Part shown: one piece after another, positions 35,711-50,100 of the stretch
Numbering within the stretch: the first letter of the stretch is position 1
How the letters are laid out: each line of letters begins with the position of its first letter
NCBI GenBank assembly: GCA_035635555.1
Contig: DASQAT010000046.1
Span: forward strand, 124,001-188,000
From: Candidatus Dormiibacterota bacterium
GTDB lineage: Bacteria > Acidobacteriota > Polarisedimenticolia > Gp22-AA2
Reading direction: 5' to 3'
DNA: 64,000 nucleotides
The notes under the pieces: generated by a model
What the model was told of the DNA's origin: nothing
Seen by the model: the letters and a program-made list of their open reading frames with translations, nothing else
Databases searched by the model: none
Made by a program: the position numbers and the translations under genes

Positions 35711-36871
35711 CTACACCGTGTCCAGCGCCTGCCGGAAATCGTCGACGAGGTCGTCGGGGCTTTCGATCCCGCAGCTCACCCTCACCAGATCGTCCGTCAC
35801 CCCGAGCCGCTCCCGGTCCTCCCGCTTCATCCCCGCGTGGGACGAAAGGGCCGGCTGGGTGATGAGCGACTCGACTCCTCCGAGACTGGGCGCGAAGTAG
35901 GGGATGCGCAACGACGCGATGAGCCGCCGGGCCGCCTCCGCTCCGCCCGCGAGGCGCAGGCTCAGCATCCCCCCAAAACCGGACAGGAGACGACGCGCGT
36001 GCGCGTGGTCCGGATGCGTCTCGAGACCCGGGTAGTTCACCTCGCTCACCTTGGCGTGCGCCGCGAGGAAGCCCGCCACCGCCAGCGCGTTGGCGTTCTG
36101 CGCCCTGACCCGCAGAGCCAGGGTCTTGGTGCCGCGCGCCAGCAGGAAGCCGGCGTGCGGATCCAGGGTGCCGCCGAGGAGATTGAGCATGCGGCGCACG
36201 CGCTCGACCCGCTCCGCGCTGCCGAGCACGCAGCCTGCCACCAGGTCGGAGTGGCCGTTCAGGTACTTCGTGGCGCTGTGGAACGAGAGGTCGAAGCCGA
36301 TCGACAGGGGCCGGAAGTTCACCGGGCTCGCGAAGGTGTTGTCGATGACCGAAGTGAGGCGCTCGCGGCGCGCGAACTCGACGACCTCCGTGAGGCGCGG
36401 CACCCGCATGAGCGGATTGCCGATCGTCTCGACGAGGAACAGGCGGGTCGAGGGCCTGACGGCCCCCTTCCAGGTCTCGGGGCGCCGCTCGTCGACGAAG
36501 GAGCAGGAAAGCCCGAGGTCGTCCAGGTGCTGCGTCAGGAAATCGTGCGTGCCACCGTACAGGCAGCTGCCGGCGAGCAGGTGATCCCCCTTCTTGAGAA
36601 AGGCGAGCAGGATGGTGGTGACCGCCGCCATCCCCGAGGAGGTCGCGACGGCGGCCTCGGCCCCCTCGAGGGCCGCCAGGCGATCGTGCAGGGCACGCTG
36701 CGACGGAGTGCTGTTGAGACGGATGTAACGGATGTCGTGGTAGTCCGTCCCCGGCTCCATCGAGAAGACGGTCCCCTGGTAGATCGGGAACACGACCGAG
36801 CCCTCCGGGCCCGGACGGCGCTCGCCCGAGTGAACGGCAACGGTCTCCATCCTGTAGTCGGTCCTGTCCAT
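35711..36871 (-). CDS. Cys/Met-metabolism PLP enzyme (cystathionine gamma-synthase/lyase type)
   Basis: 386 residues. Fold type I PLP enzyme: METVAVHSGERRPGPEGSVVFPIYQ, YSR-like region IRYIRLNSTPSQRALHDRLAALEG, ATSSGMAAV, DNTFASP and SFHSATKYLNGHSDL with PLP Lys202, ending GGVESLITQPALSSHAGM. It could be a gamma-synthase, gamma-lyase or O-acetylhomoserine sulfhydrylase; these cannot be separated by reading alone. ATG 36871. Divergent from the ABC-transporter genes across 112 bases. Confidence 0.85.
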   Translation of the reverse strand: MDRTDYRMETVAVHSGERRPGPEGSVVFPIYQGTVFSMEPGTDYHDIRYIRLNSTPSQRALHDRLAALEGAEAAVATSSGMAAVTTILLAFLKKGDHLLAGSCLYGGTHDFLTQHLDDLGLSCSFVDERRPETWKGAVRPSTRLFLVETIGNPLMRVPRLTEVVEFARRERLTSVIDNTFASPVNFRPLSIGFDLSFHSATKYLNGHSDLVAGCVLGSAERVERVRRMLNLLGGTLDPHAGFLLARGTKTLALRVRAQNANALAVAGFLAAHAKVSEVNYPGLETHPDHAHARRLLSGFGGMLSLRLAGGAEAARRLIASLRIPYFAPSLGGVESLITQPALSSHAGMKREDRERLGVTDDLVRVSCGIESPDDLVDDFRQALDTV

Positions 36872-36916
36872 GGACCCTCCTTGCGGGATTCGGGCCTTCC
36901 GCGTGCGCCCGCACCA

Positions 36917-36925
36917 TGCTAGCCT
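36917..36925 (+). promoter_or_regulatory. Extended -10 promoter TGCTAGCCT
   Basis: TG 36917-36918, TAGCCT 36920-36925, 58 bases before the ABC ATPase ATG. On the other strand the same bases read TAGCAT (36921-36916), 45 bases before the divergent PLP-enzyme start, so the element may serve both. Confidence 0.4.
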
Positions 36926-36983
36926 TCCGTCCCCGAAATTGAAAGCGCTCCGCGGGCTGCGACGCGCGGCGGGGAGAGAGATC

Positions 36984-37747
36984 ATGAAGAGTCCGGGTCG
37001 CGACCTCATCACCGTCGAGGACCTGCGCAAGAGCTTCGGCGAGGCGGAGGCTCTGCGCGGCGTCGGCTTCTCCGTCCCCGAGTCCGCGCTGGTGGTGATC
37101 ATCGGCCCGTCCGGCTGCGGCAAGTCGACCCTGCTGCGCTGCCTGAACGGTCTCGAGCTGTTCGATTCCGGCCGGGTGCACATCGCCGACATCACGCTGG
37201 AGCGGCACAACGGCGCGGTCCCGGGCGACATCAAGCAGAGACTCCGCCGGCTTCGGGAAGAGGTCGGAATGGTGTTCCAGAGCTTCAACCTGTTCCCGCA
37301 CATGACCGCCCTGGAGAACGCGGCGAAGGCGCCGATCGTGGTGAAGAGGATGAGCCGCGAGGAGGCCTACGAACGGGCGCGGGGGCTCCTGATCAAGGTC
37401 GGCCTGGGGGATCGGCTCGACTACTATCCGTCGCAACTGTCGGGGGGCCAGCAGCAGCGCGCGGCGATCGCGCGCGCCCTCACGATGGCGCCCAAGGTGA
37501 TGCTGTACGACGAGCCGACGTCGTCGCTCGACCCCACCCTGGTCAACGAGGTCCTGCAGATCATGCGACGACTGCACAACGAGGGAATGACGCAGGTCGT
37601 GGTGAGCCACGAGATGCGCTTCGCGCGCGACGCCGCGGACACCATCCTGTTCATGCACGAAGGCCGTCTCGTGGAGTCCGGTCCTCCGGCCCAGATCTTC
37701 GGCGCGCCGCACGACCCGCGCACGCGCGAGTTTCTCAAGGGCTTCCT

Positions 37748-37751
<4 letters not shown>
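36984..37751 (+). CDS. Polar amino-acid ABC transporter ATPase
   Basis: 255 residues. Walker A GPSGCGKST (41-49), signature LSGGQQQRAAIARAL, Walker B VMLYDEPTSSLDP, switch His in VVSHEMRFARD. GlnQ/ArtP type. ATG 36984 with GGGGAGAGAG upstream; an ATG at 36870 overlaps the divergent gene's start and adds a non-family tail. GTGA overlap (37748-37751) with the receptor-permease gene. Confidence 0.93.
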
Positions 37752-39331
<1,580 letters not shown>

Positions 39332-39341
39332 TCCTTCCCTC

Positions 39342-40835
39342 ATGGCACATCCTCTCGATCCCCTCCTTCTGACGCGCGGGCAGGCGGCCCGCTTCGGACG
39401 GCGGGTCCTCGATGCCACTCTCGATCACATCTACAGCCGTTCGCGCGCGACCTACAGCGGAGCCTCGAAGGCCGAGCTCGATCGCCTGTTCGACGAGCCG
39501 CTTCCCCAGAGCGGACGGTCTCCTGTCCGAGTCCTGGAGGAGTGCCGGCGGAAAGTGTTCCGCCACTCCATGCACATGTCGCATCCGAGGATATTCGGCC
39601 TGTTCAATCCCGCCCCCCTTCCGGTCGCGGCCTTCGCCGAGCTGCCGGTCGCCTTCCTCAACCAGTCGGTCGACGCCTGGAAGGCGGGCCCCTCGGCCAC
39701 GCACCTGGAGATGCGGCTCGTCCGCTGGATGAACGACCTCATCGGGTTCGGTCGCGACGCCTTCGGCGTTTTCACGAGCGGGGGAGGGGTGGCGAACGCC
39801 ATCGCTCTCAAGATGGCCCGCGACCGGGTGACCGGAATCAGGACGAGGACCACCGGTCTGCCGCGCAGGATGGTGGGTCGGCTGAGGGTCTATGCTTCCG
39901 AGCAGGCGCACTTTTCCATCGCCCGTTCGCTCGATCTCCTGGGATTGGGTGAGGAGGCGCTGGTCCGCATCGAAGCCGACGCAGGAATGAAGATGCGTCT
40001 CGATCATCTCGCCTCCGCAATCGCGCGCGACGTCGGAAGGGGACTCGTGCCGATGGCCGTGGTGGCGACCGCGGGGACCACCAACACCGGGAACATCGAT
40101 CCGCTCCGGGGTGTTGCCGCGATCGCGCGGGCTCATCGTCTGCACTTTCACGTGGACGCGGCCTACGGCGGTGCCTTGCTCTTCTCCAATCGCTTCGCGG
40201 CGCGCCTGGACGGTCTCGACCTCGCCGACAGCGTCACGATCGATCCGCACAAGTGGCTGTTCCAGCCGTTCAGCCTCGGTGGTCTGTTCGTGCGCGACGG
40301 ACGCAGGCTGAACCGGAGTTTCACGACGGAGCCCGGGTATCTCAAGAAGGACCTCGAGGCGGAGGCGGGCCGGCTCGACTTCTATCATTATTCCCTGGAG
40401 GGCTCCCGTTCGTTCCGGGGTCTGCGGTTCTGGTTCAGCCTGAAGTCGCTGGGCCGTCAGGGCCTCGGCCGGCTGGTGGATCACACGATGGACGTGGCGC
40501 GTCACCTGGAGGGGGAGGTGCGTCGCAGGAGCTGGCTGGAACCGCACCCTGCCCCTGTGGAGTGCGCCAGCCTGTGCTTCCGGTACCTGCCCGGCTGGGC
40601 GAGCCGTCTGGCGCCGAGGGGGCGCGCCGCTCCGTCCCTGCGGGCCCGCCTGAACCGCGTGCAGGTCCTGATCCAGCAGGAAGTCGAGAGACGCGGCTTC
40701 GCCTGGTTTCCGACCATCGCGATGGACCGGACCGTCTATTTCCGCTTCGGAGTGTTCAACTACCTGACACGGAACGCCGACGTCGATTCGGTCCTGTCGC
40801 ACATCCGTCGCACCGCCTCCACCCTGGGACTCTGA
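39342..40835 (+). CDS. Group II PLP-dependent amino-acid decarboxylase
   Basis: 497 residues. HVDAAYGGALLF (His270, Asp272) and TIDPHKWLFQPF with PLP Lys304 are hallmarks of the group that includes aromatic amino-acid, glutamate and 2,4-diaminobutyrate decarboxylases. GVFTSGGGVANAIAL and VATAGTTNTGNIDPL also fit. C-terminal small domain has YFRFGVFNYLTRNADVDSVL. The substrate is not readable, but it is in line with an amino-acid ABC importer, suggesting import and decarboxylation of the same amino acid. Weak SD; the ATG is 10 bases after the permease stop. Confidence 0.88.
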   Translation: MAHPLDPLLLTRGQAARFGRRVLDATLDHIYSRSRATYSGASKAELDRLFDEPLPQSGRSPVRVLEECRRKVFRHSMHMSHPRIFGLFNPAPLPVAAFAELPVAFLNQSVDAWKAGPSATHLEMRLVRWMNDLIGFGRDAFGVFTSGGGVANAIALKMARDRVTGIRTRTTGLPRRMVGRLRVYASEQAHFSIARSLDLLGLGEEALVRIEADAGMKMRLDHLASAIARDVGRGLVPMAVVATAGTTNTGNIDPLRGVAAIARAHRLHFHVDAAYGGALLFSNRFAARLDGLDLADSVTIDPHKWLFQPFSLGGLFVRDGRRLNRSFTTEPGYLKKDLEAEAGRLDFYHYSLEGSRSFRGLRFWFSLKSLGRQGLGRLVDHTMDVARHLEGEVRRRSWLEPHPAPVECASLCFRYLPGWASRLAPRGRAAPSLRARLNRVQVLIQQEVERRGFAWFPTIAMDRTVYFRFGVFNYLTRNADVDSVLSHIRRTASTLGL

Positions 40836-40875
40836 CGGCGACGGCGCGTCCCCCTCAGGAGGGGCCGCCCGAAGG

Positions 40876-40902
40876 CCTCTCCGGAGGCTCCTTCCGGAGG
40901 GG
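40876..40902 (+). terminator. Possible terminator hairpin after the decarboxylase gene
   Basis: CCTCTCCGGA-ggctcct-TCCGGAGGGG, a 10-bp stem with one G-U pair and 7-base loop, 41 bases after the decarboxylase stop. No T-run. Confidence 0.35.
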
Positions 40903-40925
40903 GCGGGAAGACCGCTCGAATCAAG

Positions 40926-40954
40926 TTGACAGCGGTACCGTTTCACCGTACATG
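40926..40954 (+). promoter_or_regulatory. Candidate promoter TTGACA-N17-TACATG
   Basis: A consensus -35 (TTGACA, 40926-40931) followed at 17 bases by a poor -10 (TACATG, 40949-40954). It lies 150 bases upstream of the giant secreted-protease gene and would give a leader of about 147 bases, ending in AAGGAGG (41096-41102). Confidence 0.35.
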
Positions 40955-41107
40955 ACGATGGAGAGACGGGCGGCCTGACCGCACGGGGACCCCCTTCCCT
41001 GTTCGTCGCGCCTCTTCCGTCGTGGCGAACTCTGCTTGAATAAAACAGACACGTTGTCCACCGGCCCTAATCCCGCTAAGCATTCGTCCATTTCCAAGGA
41101 GGTCTCC

Positions 41108-44100
41108 ATGGGTTGCAGCCTGAAGCGGCGGTCGCTTGCCAGTGCGGTGCTGGCGTCGGCGCTTGTTTTCGGCGCCCTCGCCCTCGTCAGTTTCGCCACC
41201 TGGGCGTCCCGCGACGGCAGCGTGCAGGCACGGCAACAGAACCTCGATCCGGCGCAGTACGGCGAGATGGAGTTCGCCAAGAAGGTGTTCCGGCCGCCGG
41301 CGAACGAGCGCAAGCCCGGTCTGTCTCCGCTGCTGGCCATCCAGCCTGTCCTGACCCCTCCGCACGACAAACGAAAGCACATGATCGACACGGCGATCGG
41401 GTTCATCGATCCGGGCGCCATCGCGGATCTGCGATCGAAGGCGCCTCTCCTCGCGGACACGCCGGGGCGGCGTCTCGGGGCCGGCAAGCGGGGGGAGATC
41501 GCTCCCGGCTTCGATGCCCTCCAGATCAGCGAGGCGGCCCTGAAATCGCGCTCCATGGATGACATCGCGAGCGATCTGAAGGGCATGGGGGTGAAGGTCC
41601 ACGACCTGATGGAGAGCCGCACGCTGCTGGTGGAGATCCCGCAGGGAGCGGAGTCCGCCGTCGGGGCTGCGGGGTTCGTCGAGGCGGCGATGCCCTGGTT
41701 CGCGGCGTTCCGCGTCGATCCCCGCCTGGGACGGATGCCGATGATCCAGGCGTCACGGGCCAGGAGCGAGGACCTGGACGTGATCGTGGTGTTCTTCGGA
41801 GGCACGTCCGAGAGCGAAGCGCGGCGTGAGGTCGAAGAGGTGGCCGGGCCGGGCTCCGCCGCGCAGTTTGCGATCGACGGACTGTCCTACGAGACGAGCG
41901 TGCATTATTCCAAGATTTCCCGCCTGGCGCACCAGAAGCGGGTCCGTTACGTGTACGAGCGCTCCGAGTTCGCTTTGATGAACGTCGAGACTCCCACGAC
42001 CGCGATGGTCGGAAACATCAAGGAGAACCTGCCGTTCCAGAAGCCGTACCAGGACGTCGGTGTGGACGGCGGCGGGAGCGGCGCTCTGCTGTGCACGCAG
42101 TCCCCGACCCGGACCTGCGCGACGAACAACGACTGCACGAGCAATACCCAGTGCGTCGCGGCCGGAAACCCGACGGCGTGCTGCACGGGGGCGGGCACCG
42201 GCACCTGCACCGGCCCGGCACCGGGGGGCGTGTGCACGCTGCAGAGATATAACAACGATACCGCGGCGGTCCCTCCGCAGATCGTGGCGGTGACGGACAA
42301 CGGGATCTCGGCCGACTCCGTGCAGTTCTCGCACACGGCCACCCAGGTGGGCGACATCACCCATTCCATGCCGAGCGCGGCCCACCGGAAGGTGCACGCC
42401 ATCCAGAACGTCCAGGACAACGGCACGAGCTGCGACGGAACCCTGTCCGGCAGCGGCACCCATGGCAACATCGTGGCGGGAGTCATCGCGGGCGACGGGA
42501 CCTCGGTCGGGTTCAGGGTCACGAAGACCACGGTCAACATCCGCCCGAAATACGAGAACCTGGAGATGGACGGCGTCGCCAGGGGCGCCCGCATCCTCCT
42601 GCAGGACGCCGCCCTGCCCCTTCTGTGCACGACCAACGAGATGATCGAGCACGGCGGCAACGTCCTGCCGGGCTCGCTCCTGGATCGGCTGAATCTGGCG
42701 ATCTGCCCGAAGAGCGGGGGGACCGGCACCTGCGCCGGGATCACAGGTGGCGCGAACGAGGTCCACCTGCACGTGATGCCGTTCGGCACCCCGAACTTCG
42801 ACCTGCTCCTGCAGAACCTGTCGGACGGGACCTATCCGCAGGAGGCCCACGACATCGATCAGTTCCTGGTCAACAACCGGGACTACATGGTGTTCGCGCC
42901 GGTCGGGCACGAGGGAACGAACCAGGTGCAGAAGTGGTTCTCGAACTTCAACGGTCAGCAGCACAATCAGTATCCGGACCTGTTCGACGGCTCGGTCGGC
43001 GACAACGATCCGAACATCCCCCGCCCGCTGCAGGTCTCGCCCCCGGCGACGGCCAAGGACCTCATCTCGGTCGGCGGGCACTTCCAGGACGTGCAGACGC
43101 AGTTCAGCTCGAATCTCGAGGAGAACGTCCTGAACTTCACGTCCAAGGGACCGGCCACGGCCGGATCGCTGCGGACGGCGCCCCTCGTCGTGGGAGTGGC
43201 CGCGGACGTGACCGGGTTCTTCAACGCCGTCAACACCATCTCGGTCGCCGTCTGGAGAAGCCGGGACAACGACAACCTGGGCCCGGTCGACGCCATCCTC
43301 GACGACGCGAATTTCGGGACCTCCTTCGCCTCGGCCGAGGTGGCCGGGCAGGCGGCCCTCATCCGCGACTATTTCGCGCAGGGGTTCTACCCGACCGGGG
43401 CGCGCGTGACCGGGGACCGCGTTCCGAACGTCTCCGGACCGCTGGTGAAGGCGGCGGTCGTCGCGTCCGCCAATTTCCTCGAGTTCCTGGAGACGGAATA
43501 TCCGAACCCCAACGACTCGACCTTGGCGTTCACCCGTGCGTTCAATTTCGCCAGTCCGATCGGGGGGGTCACCGTCGGCGTGATCGGCAACAACGAGCAG
43601 GGGTACGGCCGGCCGGTCCTGACGTCCGTGCTGCCGCTCGCGAACTGGCCCAAGGGGAAGGGAATCGGCACGCCGAACACCATCGAGTATCCGTCCGCCG
43701 GTCTGATCGTCTACGACGAGATCGCCACCGGAGAGCAGGGGATCAACAACACGCGGACCGTCATCGAGCACCTGTTCAAGGTCGATTCGGACAGCACCCG
43801 CACGGTCGGGAGCTCACGGGTCGTGGACCGCGGTCAGCTGCGCATCGCCCTGGCGTGGGCCGACCCGCCGAGCGCGGCGGGATCGGCGGGGGCCCTGGTC
43901 AACGATATCGACCTGGAAGTGGTCTCGCCCGGCCCGGACGGCACTCTGGACACCCCCGATGACGTCGTGTACGACGGTAACAGCTACATGGCGGGGGGAG
44001 TCAAGAAAGGCCAGTGGAGTCTGGCGCGTCCGCCCGCGGCCACCGACGTCTCCGACACGCGCAACCCGGTCGAGGCGGTGCACCTGTCCGCCGATCCGGA

Positions 44101-47100
44101 CGGGGACGGCAATCCCTCCGACTCTCAGCTGGTCGCCGGCACGTGGCGGGTGCGGGTGAAGCGCGGTGTCGGAGGTGCCACGGCGGGTCAGATCACAGTG
44201 CTCACGGGCGCGTCGGAGGACACGTCGAACGCCCAGTGCAGAGCTGCCGGGGACCCGGCGGCATGCTGTACGGGGTTGCTTACGGGCACCTGCACCGGAA
44301 ACGGCAACGGCCGCCTGGATCCGGGGGAGGACACGGATGGCGACGGGTTCCTGGACGCCGAAGGGCAGCCGTACGGTCTTGTGATCGCCGGCCCCGTGCA
44401 GGGCATCGGCACGCAGACGATCGCCGGCACCGCGCGCACCTTCCCGGCGAGCACCGCGACCCTGGACAAGAGCCTGTACGGCTGTGCGGACCAGGTCAAG
44501 GCGACCATCTTCGATCCCGGGGCGAGCGCGGGCGGCGTGACCGCCGGGTCGGTCTTCGAGGTCGTGAACAAGAACGGCGTGGTCGTGGACACGGAGAACG
44601 GCTTCGGCTTCAGCGGAGCTGGCAGCACCTTCTCCTCGGCCCCCTTGCCGCTGCGCGAGGGAAAGCCGGCGGTGCCCGGGAACGGCATCCTCGAGACCAA
44701 TGGCACCACGTCGGACGAGCCGTACTTCGTCCGCGTCCGTTACACCGACACGCCGCGCGACGCGCAGGCGTCCGCACGCATCTCCTGCACGCCCAACCTG
44801 CTCGCCTGGCGTTTCCTCATCGAGAACCAGGACGACACGCAGCAGGACTTCATCGGCGGCGGCTGCGACAACGACCAGTTCCTCGACTCCGGTGAGAACA
44901 TCACCTACTCGGTTACCTTCCTGAATTCGAACCGCGACCAGGACTTCTCGGACGTGTCGGCGACGCTCACCGCCGGTGGGCCGGGCGCTTCGGCGATCCG
45001 GGTGCTGAACTCGCCGCAGTCGATCGGACACCTGCCCGCCGGTCAGATCTCCGGCGTGACCTTCGCGCTGCGCGTGGACCCTGCGGCGCTGGGCGCTGTG
45101 GCCGTAGCGAACCGGGTGGTGGATCTCACGGTCACGCTGCAGTCGACGTCGGGTCAGATCCAGCTTCCGCGCCAGGCGTACACGTTCCGCCACGCCCTGA
45201 ACTCGGACAACGAGACATTCCACTATTCGACCGATTTCCCGGGGGGCGGGCGGGAGATCCGCGACTTCAACAGGAATCTCCAGATCGACCGGCCGGACAT
45301 CACCGACCCGTTCCTGGGAATCGTCAACCCGGACGAGGACATCACCTTCAGCTCGATGTTCATCCCCGGGACCGCGGGCGGCCTCGTCACCAACACCCTC
45401 GGCGAGGACCTGAACGGTAACGGTATCCTGGACGGCGGGGAGTTCGACGTCATTCCGAACGGAGTGCTCGACAAGGGTATTCTGTTCTCGAGCACCGGAC
45501 CGACACCGACCGCCGCCGGGGACAAGGTGCCCTGGAGCTTTGATCTCAACAGCGGCGGCTGGAATGGCTTCCGGCACCCCTCCAGCCGGCCCGGGCCGAC
45601 CGCCCGATCGCTGACCTGGGAATACGTGACCTTCGGGCAGTGCGGCTTCCAATCGGCCATTCGGGATCTCGTCGACCCCAACCTTGCCGGGTTCCAGAAC
45701 AACGGGGCGGGCATCTGGCACACAGGGGACGGCGATCCCACGACCCCCGGGACCGGCAACAACTGCGACACCTACATCCTCGCTGCGAACCCGGCGACAC
45801 CTCCGTCGGCCGAGTTCATCGAGGACTTCCTGGTGTCGCCGATCATCGCCAAGGTGCACCAGACGCTCGACGGCCGCAACCTCCCCTATTCCGCCGAATT
45901 CCAGCGCCTCGGCTTCAATCTCAACATCGAGACGTTCGACTCCCTGACCGGCGGCAGCTTCAACGTCGACAACAACGTCGACGACGACACCGGGGCGTGT
46001 CTCATGTGCCAGGAGTTCGATCTCGCCTACGGCGGCATCGACTACCAGGTCGGCTTCTTCGGGGCCACCGGCGACTTCGGGTTCGATTCCTCGCAGAAGA
46101 ACGCGACGCGCACCTTCGGGAACACGACCGACCCGAACGGTTCGGTCGCCGCCAACAAAGTGGACGGCGACGAGACCGGGTTCAGAGGGTTCGTCTCGGT
46201 CCCGACCCGCACCTCCCCCATGCCGAGCGCTCCGCCGGACCTGCTGCCGTACCCGCTTTCGACCGCGCCGGTGATCCAGTCGTGCCTGCAGCAGCCCTGC
46301 AGGGATTGGGACAACGGCGCCAACGGCCCCGTGCGCAACGTCGATTTCACCCTGGTCGGCTACGCGGGCGGCTTCGTCTATTCGGTGACCGGGCAGGGCG
46401 GGCCGTCGGGCGCGGTGACCCCCTTCAGCGTCAACCCGGGGGTGCGCTGGGAGATCGGCATCGGCTTCTACAACGTGGAATTGGAGGGGGCGACCGCCGA
46501 CTATGGCATGGGCATCGACGACGTGGTGTTCGAGTGGGACGAGCGGCACCCGGTTGACGAGGCCCAGTTCGTCCCCCCGCATACCCCGGCCTGCAACCGC
46601 TTCCTGAACCGTTGCACTCTGACGGGCGTGGCCTGCACCAGCAACGCGCAGTGCACGGGCGGCGTGAACGACACGTGCCAGTTGAGCGGCTCTGCGGCCG
46701 GCGGGCAGTGCGCGACGCTGTCGGTCGACAGGAGCGTCCTCTATGAATGCAACGACTCCCTGACCGTCACGGTCAACGACCCCAAGCGTGCCGGCGTGGG
46801 CTCGGTGCAGGTGCTCGCTGCGTCCAACAGCGACGCCCGCCTGTTCAGCACGGGGGTGGTGACGGCGCTCCATCCGCATGAGTCGTTCACGATCCCGGAG
46901 GTTCCGGCGAATTCCGGTCTGTTCACGGGGACGGTCACGGTGAGCCAGTCCCTGAACGAGCCCGGGCTCCTGTACGTGTCCACGAGCGACACCCAGCTCA
47001 TCTTCTACTACCTGGACCCCGGGTGCGATGCGAACGGCAACGGCACGACGGGACAGACCGATTTCGACAACCTCGACGGTGACGGTGTCGCCTTCAACGC

Positions 47101-50100
47101 CGACAACTGTCCGTTCGACTACAACCCGCTCCAGGAGGACGGCACCTGCACGGCCGGCACGAACTCCGGCAAGCCGTGCAGGGTTGCGGCCGACTGCGGG
47201 ACCGGCGGCGTCTGCCTCGTGGACGGTGACGGCATCGGCTCGATCTGCGACAACTGCCCCGGCAATACCAACGTCGACCAGAAGGACTCGGACGGCGACG
47301 GCGTGGGAGATGCCTGCGACCTCGACGACATCGACTTCGACGGGGTCGTGAACTCGCTCGACAACTGCCCGGACGTCTACAACCCTCTCCAGACTCTGGC
47401 GCAGGGGAGCACCACCAGGGGGGCGGCGTGCAATCAGAACGGCGACCGGGACGGGGACGGCGTCCAGGACCGTCTCGACAACTGCGTCCGGACTGCGAAC
47501 ACGAACCAGCATGACGCGGACGGCCCGGACGGGATTGGCGACGCCTGCGACGGCGACTGCGTCGGAGCGGTCAAGACCACGCTGGCGACGGGCTCGTGCA
47601 GCCGCTCCAGCGACATCATCTGCACGACGAACAGCCAGTGTCCCGTGAGCGGCGTGTGCGCGGAGAATATAAAGAACATCTGCACGAGCAGCACGCAGCA
47701 GTGCACCTGCATCAAGACCTGCAGCCTGTCGGCTGTGATCTGTACTACGGACACGGACTGCCACGGTGGCGCGGGCGACCTGTGCGGCGTCGAGACCTGC
47801 GAGAGGCAGGGCATCACCAACAGCGGGAGCTGCGGGCTAGTCAACGACGACCTCGATACCGACGGCGTCCCCGACGCCCTCGACGACTGCCCGACGATTC
47901 CCAACCCGGCGATCATCCCGAACACCAACCGCCAGGCCGATCAGGACAACGACGGGGTGGGGGATGCCTGCGATTCCCCCTTCATGGTGGACGGCGACAA
48001 CAACGGCATCCCGGATGACGCCCTGTCATTCGCCCTGCTGGCGAACTGCGGCCGGGTGGCGCTGCCGAACATCGTCGTCGAGGCGGCCATGGTGCACGAC
48101 ATCAACGGCGACGGCGACGCATTCTGCGACAGCGGCGAGAAATGCCGGATGACCATTGCGGTGCGCAACGCCGGTCCGTTCCCGTTGACCGACGTGACCC
48201 TCTTCCTGGCGACGGACGATAGCGACATCCAGTGCGTCAGCAAGCCGTCCATGGTGGTCGGCTCTCTGCCGGTCGGCGTGACCCTCGACACATCCACACT
48301 ACCCGGCGGCCTGGGGTACTTCGAATACACCGTCTCGGCCTCCACGCAGACGACCTCCTCCGCCAACCCGGCGAGGGGGGACTTCACCCTCAGCCTGAGC
48401 TCGCGCGAGGCCCGCGGGACGACCCGAAAGGTCGGCATCTCGACCCTCCTGGATCTGGACCTCCCGACCGGAGCGGTCGTGACAGCCCAGCCCAGCAATC
48501 GTCCGGGCGTTCCCGCCGGCACGCTGGTCGAGGACTTCGACACCGACTTCGACGGCAACGGCAAGGTGGATCTGAGCGACGGGCGCAACCTCCAGCTCAA
48601 CGACACGTTCGGATACACGGTCGGGTCGGCGCTGGGCGGTCTGAACTCGCTCGCCGGCATCGGCTGCTTCGGGTATCCAATCCCGCCAGCCGACAACGAG
48701 TGCAGTATCCAATCGGACAACGACATGGACTGGCACATCCACTGCCCCGTTGGAGAATGCGACGCGCCACACGTGGTCGGGTCAAGAACCGACCTGATGC
48801 GGACGCCTCCGGACGGTGTGATGGCGTTCTCGGGCAGAAACTCGCTGCATTGGGGACGCCACGTTGATTTTTCGCGACGTCTGTCCGACACGACGTCGTT
48901 CCGCGCCCTGGCCGCGTACACCACGAACCCGATCAACCTGACGCCGCTGCCGGTGGGGACGGACCTGCTGCTCTCCTTCTACCACATCGCCGACATGATG
49001 GATAACAGCCAGTCGAACGTCCATACCGGCCAGTCCCAGGACTACGGCGACGTCCAGATCCGCTCCGACAGGAACCCCGATCCGACCCCGGGATCGGGGG
49101 ACGACTGGGGACCCTGGGACAAGCTGGTCCCGTTCGAGAACGTCTACGATCACACGCCGTACGTCTGGAGCCAGTACGGCAACGTGTTCTACTGCAACTT
49201 GACGCCGACAGACACCGGTTCGGCGCCGCCCGCGCCAAGGGGCGTCCACGAGACGATGTGCTACCCGCTCGGCGTCTGGTCGCACTGCGGCAACGCCTGG
49301 GGCACAGGCTCGACGATGAGCTGCCCGGGTCCCGGCGTCCAGGGGTCTCTGGCGCCGCCGAGCGGTGCCCTGTGGGTGAGCAGCAAGTTCAACCTGTCGA
49401 ACTACCTGGGCGCGCGCGTCCAGATCCGCTGGATCGCCCAAGGCTGGGAGTTCGACAATAGCGGAACGTCGCAGGACTACCAGACGTATGGCTGCGGCGG
49501 CGGCTCGTGCTGGCAGGACAGCCTGAACGAGGACGGCTGGTGGATCGACGACATCCGCATCACGGGTGTGATCACCCAGCAGGTAGTGCCGGTGGGCGAT
49601 ATCAAGGCGCCGCCAGCCTCGACCTGCCCGGTCACCCCGGCGGGCAAGTGCGACCCGACCCCGGGCGACAAGGGTCTCGTCGTCGCCCTCACGGCCGACG
49701 ACGCCAACCACAACGGCATCTACGAGAATGGAGAGAGCATCACGTTCTCGACGGCCGGCACGACCAATCCTGGCGGCTGCGTGGACGGCGAAGTGCAGTA
49801 CCGCGTCCTGAAGAACGGCGCCCTCTTCCACGATTACTCCGGGAATCCGACCTTCAAGGACTCCCCGACGGGCGACGCCACGTACCAGGTCCTGGCGCGC
49901 TGCACGAGCAACCCGGCGTGCACCACGCTCACCGGCACCAGCATGACGATCAGGGTCTACACCGGGGACGGCGCCGACATCGTGCTGGCCAGCACGGCGC
50001 CGACGAACTGTCCCTCGACGAGAGGTGCGTTCGATTGCGGCGTGACTCACGACAGGACCACCGGCATCACCACGATCAGCTGGGCCTCGCGGCCGCAACC

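Noticed and set aside
36872-36983. Possible riboswitch (SAM/T-box) in the leader of the Cys/Met PLP-enzyme gene
   Set aside because: Only 112 bases shared with a divergent gene; no conserved core of any riboswitch is visible.
41036-41107. Upstream extension of the giant protease (start at 41036)
   Set aside because: The signal peptide and AAGGAGG support ATG 41108; the added 24 residues have no signal character.
43814-47764. 1,316-codon open frame on the minus strand opposite the giant protease
   Set aside because: Low-complexity Arg/Val/Asp/Gly composition and no motif; the plus strand encodes TSP3-like and subtilase regions.
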